Below, in pieces: positions 1 to 6,628 of a DNA stretch of 11,474 bases (the first letter of the stretch is position 1; each line of letters opens with the position of its first letter). The notes beneath the pieces are model-generated. The model saw nothing but the letters and a program-made list of their open reading frames with translations, ran no database searches and was not told the DNA's origin. The position numbers and the translations under genes were made by a program. Source of the stretch: Deltaproteobacteria bacterium (lineage in GTDB: Bacteria > Desulfobacterota > Dissulfuribacteria > Dissulfuribacterales > UBA3076); assembly GCA_027004315.1 (NCBI GenBank), contig JALTHV010000125.1, forward strand, positions 1 through 11,474, read 5' to 3'.

Positions 1-84
1 GAGTGCCCTGATCTTGTGCATCAAGCGATGCTCCTGAAACCCTGAAAAAAGCTACCGCTGGCCGGGGGGAATGTAAACGGCTCC
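1..84 (+). mobile_element. Palindromic MITE-like element, copy 1 (cut by window start)
   Basis: Only the loop end and the right arm are inside the window. The loop (GTGCCCTGATCTTGTGCATC, then the small hairpin GCATC-AAGC-GATGC) and the right arm GCTACCGCTGGCCGGGG match copies 2, 3 and 5 closely. The right terminus has decayed: it reads GTAAACGGCTCC where other copies have GTGAACAGTTAC. The orientation is the same as in copies 2, 3 and 5. It lies downstream of the 3' end of the membrane-protein gene, so it separates that gene from whatever follows on the minus strand outside the window. Confidence 0.8.
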
Positions 85-237
85 GTAGCGCAGCGGAGGA
101 GAACAGGGAGGGTCCTATGCTGCAAAAACCTCAGAAAACAAAGGGCGAGAGCATGTTGGAAAAAGAAGCACCCTGTGGTCAGTTACATCGAAGTTGCCAG
201 GACTTATTGAGAACTTACAAGTCTGAAACTTGAGTCT
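85..237. other. Short spacer between MITE copy 1 and membrane-protein gene
   Basis: There is no convincing gene here. A small hairpin CTCCG-TAGCGCAG-CGGAG lies at 81-98, overlapping the end of the element. A second, CAAGT-CTGAA-ACTTG, lies at about 218-232, just past the stop codon of the minus-strand gene. The second could help end that transcript, but it has no T-run, so I do not call it a terminator. Confidence 0.4.
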
Positions 238-585
238 TTATTTTATAAATACATTTGTAATATATGGTGCTACCTTAACTCCAATAATAACAAAAACAGC
301 TACCACAAAAGTCTCTATCCCGGCCTTGATGCTGATCTCTTTCATAACAAATGCTGCACCCAAATCCGTCAAGACACAGAAACTAAGGGCCCCCCAAAGG
401 CCAAATCTATCAAATATCAAGACCATAGCTACGACTAATGGGATAGCAACGATGGTCCCAAATAAAGCAGTATAGACAAGAGAGACATGGGAATGCTTAG
501 CGATAATATAGGCCATACCCGCCATCCTTGGACAGACAATAAACAGGGCCATACCAACGATTGACATCAATAAATCTCTAGACAT
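238..585 (-). CDS. Small multi-pass membrane protein downstream of mreB-like gene
   Basis: A 115-residue protein that is almost entirely hydrophobic. I read four likely membrane segments: about residues 5-27, 36-57, 63-82 and 90-112, with short polar turns such as KHSH (30-33), FDR (58-60) and MKE (81-83). I do not recognise the family. The reading frame stays open upstream to 654, but ATG at 585 is the better start: it has AGGAG 7 nt before it, and the longer form would overlap the end of the mreB-like gene. The gap to the mreB-like stop (599) is only 13 bp, so the two are almost certainly co-transcribed. By inference it may work with the actin-like protein at the membrane, but nothing in the sequence proves this. 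It is not MreC or MreD by length or motif. Confidence 0.75.
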   Translation of the reverse strand: MSRDLLMSIVGMALFIVCPRMAGMAYIIAKHSHVSLVYTALFGTIVAIPLVVAMVLIFDRFGLWGALSFCVLTDLGAAFVMKEISIKAGIETFVVAVFVIIGVKVAPYITNVFIK

Positions 586-598
586 GTCAGAGCTCCTA

Positions 599-1618
599 TT
601 AATTAATAAAGACCTTCTGGTAATCCTTAAAGGCCTCGATTGTCCGCCCTGCACCCTGGACTACAGTAGTTAACGGATCGATGGCAAGGTGAAATGAAAT
701 CCCTGTCTTCGAGGCCAAAAATTCTGTAATACCCCTTATCAAGGCCCCACCTCCTGTAACTGTTATACCCTTGGCCTCTATTGAGGCCCTGATGTCAGGT
801 AGCAAGATATCGAGCATATCCTCTATCATCTTAGAAATGGCATCTAGTGGTTCCCTTAAGGCCGGCCTCAATTCTCTGGAAGTAAGTACGATTGTTACCG
901 GCATTCCCTGTAAGTCTTTACCTGCAACAGTACACTCCAGATCTGGTCCATTTTCATCACCCCAGGCCGAGCCTATCTCCCATTTAACCCTCTCTGCAGT
1001 AGTCAGGCCTATTTCCAGACCCCGATTCTCAGCCAACCAGTGGGCGATGGCCTCATCTATCTCATCTCCTGCCACCCTTATGGTCTCGCAGTACAGATAG
1101 GCCCATTCGGCTATAACTGCCGCTTCAGTTGTACCACCGCCTATATCCAACACCATCTGCGGCTCCTCTCCCTGAATAAAGAGACCTGCACCTATAGCAG
1201 CAGCCATGGTCTCTTCTAAGAGAAATTTTTTTTTGGCACCGGCACTCCGGGCTGCCTCCAGTACAGCCCGTTTTTCCACCTGGGTAATATTGGAGGGGAT
1301 ACAGATTACGATATTTGGAGAAAAGATCCTTTTCTGTTCCTGTGCACGATTCAAGAAGACCCTGATCAACTGACTGACCGCGTCAAAATCTTCTATTATC
1401 CCATGTTTCATGGGCCGTAAGGCCCTTATACCCTGAGGAGTCCGCCCCAGATACTCCTTTGCAGCAATGCCTACCTCAATTATCTCTGCATCATCTGAAT
1501 AGGCGATTACCGTGGGCTCATCTAGGACTATCCCCTCACCCTGTCTGTAGATGAGGGTATTGGCAGTGCCTAAATCCATAGCCAGGTCCTGCTTAATTAT
1601 GTTCCTGAGACCCTTCAT
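599..1618 (-). CDS. mreB: MreB-family actin-like protein
   Basis: A 339-residue bacterial actin homologue of normal MreB length. Visible motifs are an N-terminal amphipathic stretch MKGLRNIIKQDL (membrane-anchor type), phosphate-1 loop DLGTANTLIY (15-24), RPMKHGIIEDF (68-78), IPSNITQVEKRAV (107-119), the EETMAAAIGAGL catalytic region (135-146), phosphate-2 loop DIGGGTTE (158-165), GDEIDEAI (184-191) and adenosine loop TGGGALIRG (288-296). MreB forms ATP-dependent filaments under the inner membrane that guide wall synthesis. The usual mreC/mreD partners are absent here, so this may be a paralogue rather than the housekeeping copy. ATG at 1618 is chosen because alignment with the MreB N-terminus starts there. 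The frame also runs open to 1678 through the MITE (MLPLAGD...), which I take as non-native. The MITE end is only 2 bp upstream of this start, so the original leader has been displaced. Confidence 0.92.
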   Translation of the reverse strand: MKGLRNIIKQDLAMDLGTANTLIYRQGEGIVLDEPTVIAYSDDAEIIEVGIAAKEYLGRTPQGIRALRPMKHGIIEDFDAVSQLIRVFLNRAQEQKRIFSPNIVICIPSNITQVEKRAVLEAARSAGAKKKFLLEETMAAAIGAGLFIQGEEPQMVLDIGGGTTEAAVIAEWAYLYCETIRVAGDEIDEAIAHWLAENRGLEIGLTTAERVKWEIGSAWGDENGPDLECTVAGKDLQGMPVTIVLTSRELRPALREPLDAISKMIEDMLDILLPDIRASIEAKGITVTGGGALIRGITEFLASKTGISFHLAIDPLTTVVQGAGRTIEAFKDYQKVFIN

Positions 1619-1620
1619 GT

Positions 1621-1778
1621 GTAACCGTTCACACCCCCTCCTGTTGTACCCGTTCATGTCCCCGGCCAGCGGTAGCATTTTGAAGGGTTTTAGTGCGGAT
1701 TAATAGGCAGAGTGCCTTGATCTTGTGCATCAAGCGATGCCCCTGAAACCCTGAACAATGCTACAACATGAAGGTTAC
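1621..1778 (+). mobile_element. Palindromic MITE-like element, copy 2 (between GAF gene and mreB)
   Basis: The left end GTAACCGTTCACACCCCC is followed by a second, partial copy of the same end (GTACCCGTTCATGTCCCC), then the stem arm CCGGCCAGCGGTAGC and the loop. The right end is GGTTAC. The right arm lacks most of the GC-rich CCGCTGGCCGGGG part, leaving GCTACAACATGAAGGTTAC. Flanking octamers CTTCATGT (1613-1620) and CTTCACGC (1779-1786) match at 6 of 8 positions, which suggests an aged 8-bp target duplication. The left duplicate contains the start codon of the mreB-like gene. Without the element and one duplicate, the gap between the GAF gene and mreB would be about 16 bp, a normal intra-operon distance. 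Confidence 0.85.
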
Positions 1779-1800
1779 CTTCACGCTATTATAACGCATA

Positions 1801-2679
1801 TTATACAGAAAAGACCCGGCCAAGAGAATAGACCAGGAGTTTGGCAAAGTCTTTTGGCCACCCCGACATATCTATATCTCCTGTAAGTATCCATACAAAC
1901 GCACCCCCCTCAATGGGCTGATAGAGCCCTATTACCACAGGGCCTCCATTAAAAGGCTCATCAGACCACAGGAAATAAGACCTGTGCCTATCTATTCCAA
2001 AATGACTCAGTATAAGGTGTTTTTTGTGCCTCAAGATCCAACCAACAAGGCCTTTATCTACGCTAAAAGACTGACCATTCAGACTAGCCTTCCCGGACAG
2101 TCCGATGTCAGCCTCTACTACGAAGGACGATTCATCGCCCTTCTGAAAGGCTACGAGGCCACACTTGAGGCCTAACAGTTCTCCCAGACTTGCCAAGAGA
2201 GACCCTGTCTCCCCAGGGATAACAAGGTACCAATTGGACCAGCGACGATAAAATTCCAGTTCACAGCGATTTCTCCAGGATGACCACAAATCAAAGGCCA
2301 TTGTTGCACAGTCTTCAAGAATACGTTGTTTTTTTTCAGGAAAGGCATAGCGATTTTTGCTATCAACCATCAGAGCCCCTTCACCATGGGGCAGAGGGGC
2401 AGCAAGAAAGGCCTTTATTTTGACGTCCTTACTGTAAATGCCAAGTGTCCTGGTATCTCTGTCAAAATGGGTCACATGGAGCCTTTTCTCCTCCCTTACC
2501 ACCCAACCTATCAGTCCATGGCCAACCTCTATTCTACATCCTGGCACTATGTGAGGGCTGAGGCTCTCCCATGCCACCAGGTCCAGAAAGTCCTCCTGAT
2601 GGCTACGGATAAATAGAGCGGCAGTGAAAGAATCAAAGACATTTGCAACCATCTGGACAAGATTCTTTAGAGAGACCAT
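1801..2679 (-). CDS. Tandem GAF-domain protein
   Basis: A 292-residue soluble protein made of two GAF-like halves. The first half has the signature GHGLIGWVVREEKRLHVTHF (53-72) and the second the closely similar DKGLVGWILRHKKHLILSHF (208-227). Each is followed by the hydrophobic strand pattern of a GAF core (FLAAPLPHGEGALMVD at 91-106; VVIGLYQPIEGGAFVW at 248-263). GAF domains bind small ligands or mediate dimerisation. There is no kinase, cyclase, HTH or other output domain, so it probably acts through a partner, perhaps the MreB-like protein encoded next (inference). The frame is open upstream to 2748 through the MITE, but ATG at 2679 lies outside the element and starts the recognisable protein. 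No strong Shine-Dalgarno is visible, which fits disruption of the leader by the insertion 11 bp upstream. Confidence 0.82.
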   Translation of the reverse strand: MVSLKNLVQMVANVFDSFTAALFIRSHQEDFLDLVAWESLSPHIVPGCRIEVGHGLIGWVVREEKRLHVTHFDRDTRTLGIYSKDVKIKAFLAAPLPHGEGALMVDSKNRYAFPEKKQRILEDCATMAFDLWSSWRNRCELEFYRRWSNWYLVIPGETGSLLASLGELLGLKCGLVAFQKGDESSFVVEADIGLSGKASLNGQSFSVDKGLVGWILRHKKHLILSHFGIDRHRSYFLWSDEPFNGGPVVIGLYQPIEGGAFVWILTGDIDMSGWPKDFAKLLVYSLGRVFSV

Positions 2680-2690
2680 ACTATACGAAG

Positions 2691-2862
2691 GTAACCATTC
2701 ACACCCCCTCCTGTTGCAACCGTCCACGTCCCCGGCCAGTGGTAGCATTTTGAAGGGTTTCAGTGCGGATTAATAGGCAGAGTGCCCTGATTTTGTGCAT
2801 CAAGCGATGCTCCTGAAACCCTTCAAAAGGCTACCACTGGCCGGGGGGATGTGAACAGTTAC
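2691..2862 (+). mobile_element. Palindromic MITE-like element, copy 3 (between mtnA and GAF gene)
   Basis: A 172-bp full-length copy. The left end GTAACCATTCACACCCCC is followed by a degenerate duplicate (GCAACCGTCCACGTCCCC). The right end is GGATGTGAACAGTTAC. Stem arms 2730-2763 and 2813-2846 pair over 34 bp with one mismatch. Both arms carry the same AGTGG/CCACT variant, where other copies have AGCGG/CCGCT. The flanks ATACGAAG (2683-2690) and ATGCAAAG (2863-2870) match at 6 of 8, consistent with an 8-bp target duplication. No coding capacity. It sits 11 bp before the start codon of the GAF gene. Confidence 0.88.
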
Positions 2863-2929
2863 ATGCAAAGCCTTGCAAAGAGCGGCTTACTCCCATGACA
2901 GGTAGAAATTAGCTCTGTGCTCTCTTATA

Positions 2930-4033
2930 CTATAAAGAGAGACAGGCATGGATAGCAGGGCCATATGGGGGCTTAAGCACTCCCGATTCAGTAATTATAG
3001 CACTCACCAGACAGTGGGGAGTAATATCAAAGACTGGATTTCGCACACCTACACCAGAAGCGGCGACTTCCTTGCCTGCAAATGTGATAACCTCTCTGGG
3101 CCCACGCTCTTCAATAGGAATTTGATTTCCAGTATGGGTCTCAGGATCTATGGTAGAGACAGGGGCGGCCACATAAAAAGGGATACCGTTGGCCCTTGCA
3201 AGCTCGGCTACGGCATAGGTCCCGATCTTGTTAGCCACATCGCCATTGGCTGCAATTCGATCGGCCCCAACTATTACTGCCTTAATTTCCTTCCTCTGCA
3301 TCAAAAATCCTGCGGCCCCATCTACTATCAGGGTAACTGCTATCCCGTCTCTGATAAGTTCCCAGGCAGTAAGCCTGGCCCCCTGGAGCCAGGGACGGGT
3401 CTCATCGGCAATAACTTCAATCTTTTTACCACTGGAGACTGCAGCCCTGATGACACCAAGGGCCGTCCCATAGCCACCTGTTGCAAGCCCTCCCGCATTA
3501 CAGTGAGTGAGTACTCCACCTGCTTCGGGTAAAAGGGCCTGGCCATAGGACCCCAGGTCCAGATTGGCCTGTATGTCCTCTGCCCAGATAGAAATGGCCT
3601 CTTTCTCTAAAAGGGCTGCAAGATCGTCTGTGCCTAGTTCAGGGTGTCTGTCTATCTGCCTCTTCAGCCTTTCTACCGCCCACTTCAAGTTTACTGCCGT
3701 AGGCCGGGCCTGGACCATGAAAGTCGCCTCGCCCAGCCACTTTTCTATAAAGGATTCCCTGTTATCGTTCGATAATTCAAGGGAGGCCAGGACCATACCA
3801 AAGGCAGCAACAATCCCTATGGCAGGTGCGCCCCTCACGACCATGTCCCTTATCGCCCTGGCAACATCTCTGGCAGACCTATATTCAAGCCATACCTCTT
3901 CATGAGGCAGCAATCTCTGATCCAGCAGATAGAGCCTCTGTCCCTCCCACCTGAGCGGCACTACAGACGTATTGCCTTTCTTGCAGAGCAGGTCTAGAGG
4001 TGAACTGTGATCTGAGGCAACATTTTCTTTCAT
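2930..4033 (-). CDS. mtnA: Methylthioribose-1-phosphate isomerase
   Basis: A 367-residue member of the aldose-ketose isomerase branch of the eIF2B/MtnA family. It converts 5-methylthioribose-1-phosphate to 5-methylthioribulose-1-phosphate in methionine (methylthioadenosine) salvage; some anaerobes use the same enzyme on 5-deoxyribose-1-phosphate. Key features are VVRGAPAIG (66-73), catalytic cysteine 178 in THCNAGGLATGGYGTALG, DETRPWLQGARLTAWEL (210-225), catalytic aspartate 258 in VGADRIAANGDVANKIGT, and the C-terminal IPIEERGPREV (305-315). Length and motif order are normal. Its ATG overlaps the gatB stop (ATGA, 4030-4033), so translation is likely coupled. No other methionine-salvage gene is in the window. 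Confidence 0.96.
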   Translation of the reverse strand: MKENVASDHSSPLDLLCKKGNTSVVPLRWEGQRLYLLDQRLLPHEEVWLEYRSARDVARAIRDMVVRGAPAIGIVAAFGMVLASLELSNDNRESFIEKWLGEATFMVQARPTAVNLKWAVERLKRQIDRHPELGTDDLAALLEKEAISIWAEDIQANLDLGSYGQALLPEAGGVLTHCNAGGLATGGYGTALGVIRAAVSSGKKIEVIADETRPWLQGARLTAWELIRDGIAVTLIVDGAAGFLMQRKEIKAVIVGADRIAANGDVANKIGTYAVAELARANGIPFYVAAPVSTIDPETHTGNQIPIEERGPREVITFAGKEVAASGVGVRNPVFDITPHCLVSAIITESGVLKPPYGPAIHACLSL

Positions 4034-5460
4034 GAAAGCAATGCCCTTTTCAGGAGTTCATTTACCTTCTTGGGATTTGCCTGTCCCCTTGTCTCCTTCA
4101 TGATCTGTCCAACCAAGAAACCCAGGATCTTTGTCTTCCCGGACCTGTATTTTTCTACCTCTTTTGGATGGGCCTTTATTATTTGGTCTACCACGGCACT
4201 GAGTGCAGACTCATCACTCACCTGGGCCAGTCCCTGTTCCTCTATAATCTCTCTGGGATTTTTCTTGCCATGATACATCTGCTCAAGGATACCTTTTGCC
4301 ATCTTTCCACTAATAGTCCCCTTCTCTATCAACTTGAGCAGATCTGCCAGGCCAGCAGGAGACACGGGACAGGTATCTATCTCCCGATCCTCTTGTTTGA
4401 GCAGGCGGAGTAATTCTACACCTATCCAATTGCTGACAGTCTTTGGACTGGGAAAGCGGGCTACACATTCCTCAAAATAATCGGCCAGGGGCTTAGAGGT
4501 CGTAATGACCTCTGCATCATAGTCTGAGAGGCCATATTGTCTCTTTAAACGGGTGCGCTTTGCATCCGGCAACTCAGGCAATCTTTCCTTCACGCGGGCC
4601 AGCCAGGCGTTATCAATCTCTACAGGGACCAAATCCGGATCAGGAAAATACCGGTAATCGTGTGCCTCTTCCTTGCCCCTCATAGGAAAAGTCACCCCCT
4701 TTGCCGTATCCCAAAGGCGTGTCTCCTGCACTATCTCTTGGCCATCAAGCAATAGGGCAGTCTGACGTCTTATTTCATACTCCAATGCCTTCTGTACATG
4801 ACGAAAGGAGTTTATATTCTTGAGCTCTGACCTAGTCCCAAATTCTTCCTGCCCCCTGGGTCTCAAGGATATATTGGCATCACAACGCATGCTGCCTTCT
4901 TCCATATTACCATCGCTGATTCCCAGGTAACGGACCATCTGCCTGAGTTTTTTGAGATATGAAACGGCCTCTTCTGGACTACGGATATCGGGCTCACTGA
5001 CGATCTCAACCAGAGGCACACCTGTCCGATTGAGATCTACATAGCTTACTGGCCTATTTTCATCGTGTATCAGCTTACCGGCATCTTCTTCCATGTGTAT
5101 TCGAGTAATACCTACCTTTTTACCTTGACCATTTACCTCTATTTCGACCCAACCGTGTTCAGCTAGAGGAAATTCGTACTGAGAAATCTGATAACCTTTG
5201 GGCAAATCAGGATAAAAGTAGTGTTTTCTGGCAAAGAGGCTAAAAGGAGCTATATTGCAGTGAATAGCCAAAGCCATCTTCATGGCAAGTTCAACTACCT
5301 GCCTGTTAAGTACAGGCAAAACCCCGGGCATTCCAATACACACTGGACACGTATGTGTATTGGCTAGTGCACCAAATGTAGTTGGACACGAGCAGAAAAT
5401 CTTTGTCTTGGTCTGTAACTGAACATGGACTTCAAGACCTATAATAGCTTCATAATCCAT
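4030..5460 (-). CDS. gatB: Asp-tRNA(Asn)/Glu-tRNA(Gln) amidotransferase subunit B
   Basis: A full-length, 476-residue GatB. With GatA and GatC it converts mischarged Glu-tRNA(Gln) or Asp-tRNA(Asn) to the amidated form, so the organism probably lacks GlnRS and/or AsnRS. The start is the classic MDYEAIIGLEVHVQL. Zinc-type cysteines are visible at 23, 25, 38 and 41 (FCSCP...TCPVCIGMPG). RKHYFYPDLPKGYQISQYE, HMEEDAGKL, SYVDLNRTGVPLVEIV and EEGSMRCDANISLRP are kinase-like core motifs. The C-terminal part, from about 330, is the YqeY-like tRNA-binding tail ending GQANPKKVNELLKRAL. AGGGA lies 9 nt before the start. gatA and gatC are not adjacent. It is the first gene of the minus-strand run and leads into mtnA with a 4-bp overlap. 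Confidence 0.97.
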   Translation of the reverse strand: MDYEAIIGLEVHVQLQTKTKIFCSCPTTFGALANTHTCPVCIGMPGVLPVLNRQVVELAMKMALAIHCNIAPFSLFARKHYFYPDLPKGYQISQYEFPLAEHGWVEIEVNGQGKKVGITRIHMEEDAGKLIHDENRPVSYVDLNRTGVPLVEIVSEPDIRSPEEAVSYLKKLRQMVRYLGISDGNMEEGSMRCDANISLRPRGQEEFGTRSELKNINSFRHVQKALEYEIRRQTALLLDGQEIVQETRLWDTAKGVTFPMRGKEEAHDYRYFPDPDLVPVEIDNAWLARVKERLPELPDAKRTRLKRQYGLSDYDAEVITTSKPLADYFEECVARFPSPKTVSNWIGVELLRLLKQEDREIDTCPVSPAGLADLLKLIEKGTISGKMAKGILEQMYHGKKNPREIIEEQGLAQVSDESALSAVVDQIIKAHPKEVEKYRSGKTKILGFLVGQIMKETRGQANPKKVNELLKRALLS

Positions 5461-5824
5461 AAAGAGGTCCCTTCACAACGCCTATCTTCTCGAGCTACTA
5501 TTTAAGTATAATATAGCTACATAAATTCTATATATTACAGATGAACTTTCATAGCCTGAAATTATAGCTCTAATAGAGTGCAACTTTTTAAATACTAATT
5601 AAAAGTCGCCCTCTATAAGAAACGCAGCTATATCAATATACGATAGAACTGCGTCTATCTTTCCAGAAATAATTACACTATAAAAGTACCTTCTTTGGAT
5701 CTTGGATCGATTACACTATATAAATTATATATACGTAATTTATATATTACGAATACATATATATTATTATAGCTTTAAGGCGATCCCAGTTTTTGTATAG
5801 TAATCAAAAATAGTTTATATAGCT
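5461..5824. other. AT-rich intergenic stretch with palindromes and TATAGCT motifs
   Basis: No gene is seen. The stretch is clearly richer in A+T than the genes around it. It holds five TATAGCT motifs: plus strand 5512-5518, 5563-5569, 5768-5774 and 5818-5824; minus strand 5626-5632. Two of these extend to the 12-mer TATAGCTTTAAG (5768-5779, 5818-5829). There is also an imperfect hairpin ACTTTTTAA / TTAAAAGT at about 5583-5606. The gatB promoter should lie at the left end on the minus strand; a TATATTATACT stretch at about 5507-5517 could hold a -10 box, but I see no clear -35. Confidence 0.5.
5717..5746. repeat. Perfect 11-bp AT inverted repeat
   Basis: TATATAAATTA (5717-5727) and TAATTTATATA (5736-5746) are exact reverse complements, separated by the 8-nt spacer TATATACG. 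It lies between gatB and the HTH gene. It could be an operator, a cruciform-prone site or part of a transcript end, but no T-run pattern fits a standard terminator. Confidence 0.6.
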
Positions 5825-6109
5825 TTAAGAGGACTTCTTTTTCTTTTTTCTTCCTCTGCTGGTCTTGGGTTTAACCGCTGGCTTGGGTTCAATGCCTTCC
5901 TCTTCTAAAAACTTAAGGATTGGATTAGGTCGACGTGCAGTCTTCTTAGGTAAATCTATCTGTTTCCTGAGTTCGCTGACAATTTTTGATACCTGGAATC
6001 TACTAATACCAAGCTCTTCAGCTATCTCAGAAGCCGTCATATCGGCATAATTCTGATACACATAACGCACATCATCTACAACATAAGGCCTGCTTCTCTT
6101 TCTTGTCAT
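5825..6109 (-). CDS. Small helix-turn-helix protein with lysine-rich tail
   Basis: 94 residues. The N-terminal half ends in a helix-turn-helix: MTASEIAEELGISRFQVSKI (24-43), followed by a basic helix SELRKQ. The N-terminus is basic too (MTRKRSRP). From residue 51 the protein becomes a low-complexity Lys/Pro/Arg tail (KKTARRPNP, KPAVKPKTSRGRKKKKKSS), reminiscent of histone H1-like DNA-binding tails. I do not recognise a named family; sequence-specific binding through the HTH combined with nonspecific binding by the tail is the natural reading. Start ATG at 6109 has AAAGGAA about 7 nt before it. The gene stands alone, about 360 bp upstream of gatB on the same strand, with a large palindromic element 36 bp upstream of its start that could affect its expression. 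Confidence 0.8.
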   Translation of the reverse strand: MTRKRSRPYVVDDVRYVYQNYADMTASEIAEELGISRFQVSKIVSELRKQIDLPKKTARRPNPILKFLEEEGIEPKPAVKPKTSRGRKKKKKSS

Positions 6110-6145
6110 GATAAATTCCTTTCCAATTTTTTTGAAGTATTAATG

Positions 6146-6311
6146 CTGAGGGATTGTAATGAAATAACTATCACGATCTTGATTGTCTTTTTATCCATAT
6201 TCTGCATTGCGAAAACAGTTACATAACCTGCTATGCGCCTGTTTTCGCGCCTTGGCTATAAATAAAAATCCTACGCAATCTTGCAATATTTATTTCATTA
6301 TAGTCCCTTAG
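6146..6311. repeat. Second type of large palindromic element (about 166 bp)
   Basis: The whole stretch is an imperfect inverted repeat. The outer ends pair as CTGAGGGATTGTAATGAAATAA (6146-6167) against its near-complement TTATTTCATTATAGTCCCTTAG (6290-6311). The core is a perfect 10-bp stem GCGAAAACAG (6209-6218) / CTGTTTTCGC (6239-6248), around a 20-nt loop that itself contains CATA-ACCTGC-TATG. It has no coding capacity. Size and structure suit a MITE or a cruciform-forming repeat, unrelated in sequence to the five-copy element. Only one copy is in the window, and I see no clear target duplication. Confidence 0.65.
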
Positions 6312-6370
6312 TTCTATAAATCTATGGCTTCCACCTAACACAATTGATAAATTCAATAACTTATAAAAAA

Positions 6371-6383
6371 TATAGGCCCTATA
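6371..6383. repeat. Short perfect palindrome TATAGGCCCTATA
   Basis: A 13-bp palindrome with a single central base. It sits 14 bp before the first of the three AGCCAAAAATTT boxes. A related inverted repeat, CTAGGGC (6543-6549) / GCCCTAG (6566-6572), lies further right. These could be protein-binding sites. No adjacent gene starts here, so any function is unknown. Confidence 0.4.
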
Positions 6384-6396
6384 TGCAAGCTATTCA

Positions 6397-6471
6397 AGCC
6401 AAAAATTTATAGTATAGAGCCAAAAATTTCTTATTTCTGTTCTTTGAACTAGAGGATTCAGCCAAAATTTT
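6397..6471. repeat. Three phased AGCCAAAAWTTT boxes
   Basis: AGCCAAAAATTT occurs at 6397-6408 and 6418-6429, and AGCCAAAATTTT at 6460-6471. Start-to-start distances are 21 and 42 bp, that is two and four helical turns. The slot where a fourth box would fall (6439) instead holds the small palindrome GTTC-TTT-GAAC. Phased A-tracts of this kind bend DNA or place bound proteins on one face of the helix. Confidence 0.55.
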
Positions 6472-6628
6472 GAGATAGAAGTACAAAAAGAATCAGGGCT
6501 TGTCAATAGCCAGAAAATATTATCAGTAAATGCAGCTTTCATCTAGGGCAGCAAAAAATCGTTAGGCCCTAGCAATTACTCACTGATAAGTTGCAAAAGA
6601 CTGAAGGCAAAAATCTACTAAAAATAAA

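Noticed and set aside
1679..1740. The MITE as a real N-terminal coding exon of mreB and the GAF protein
   Set aside because: The extension is the same repeat-derived peptide in two unrelated proteins, and the upstream ATG has no ribosome site. Kept as a finding on possible leader effects, not as the annotated start.
3228..3546. Several open frames on the plus and minus strands inside mtnA
   Set aside because: They are overlapped by a full-length, motif-complete mtnA and show no protein-like composition of their own.
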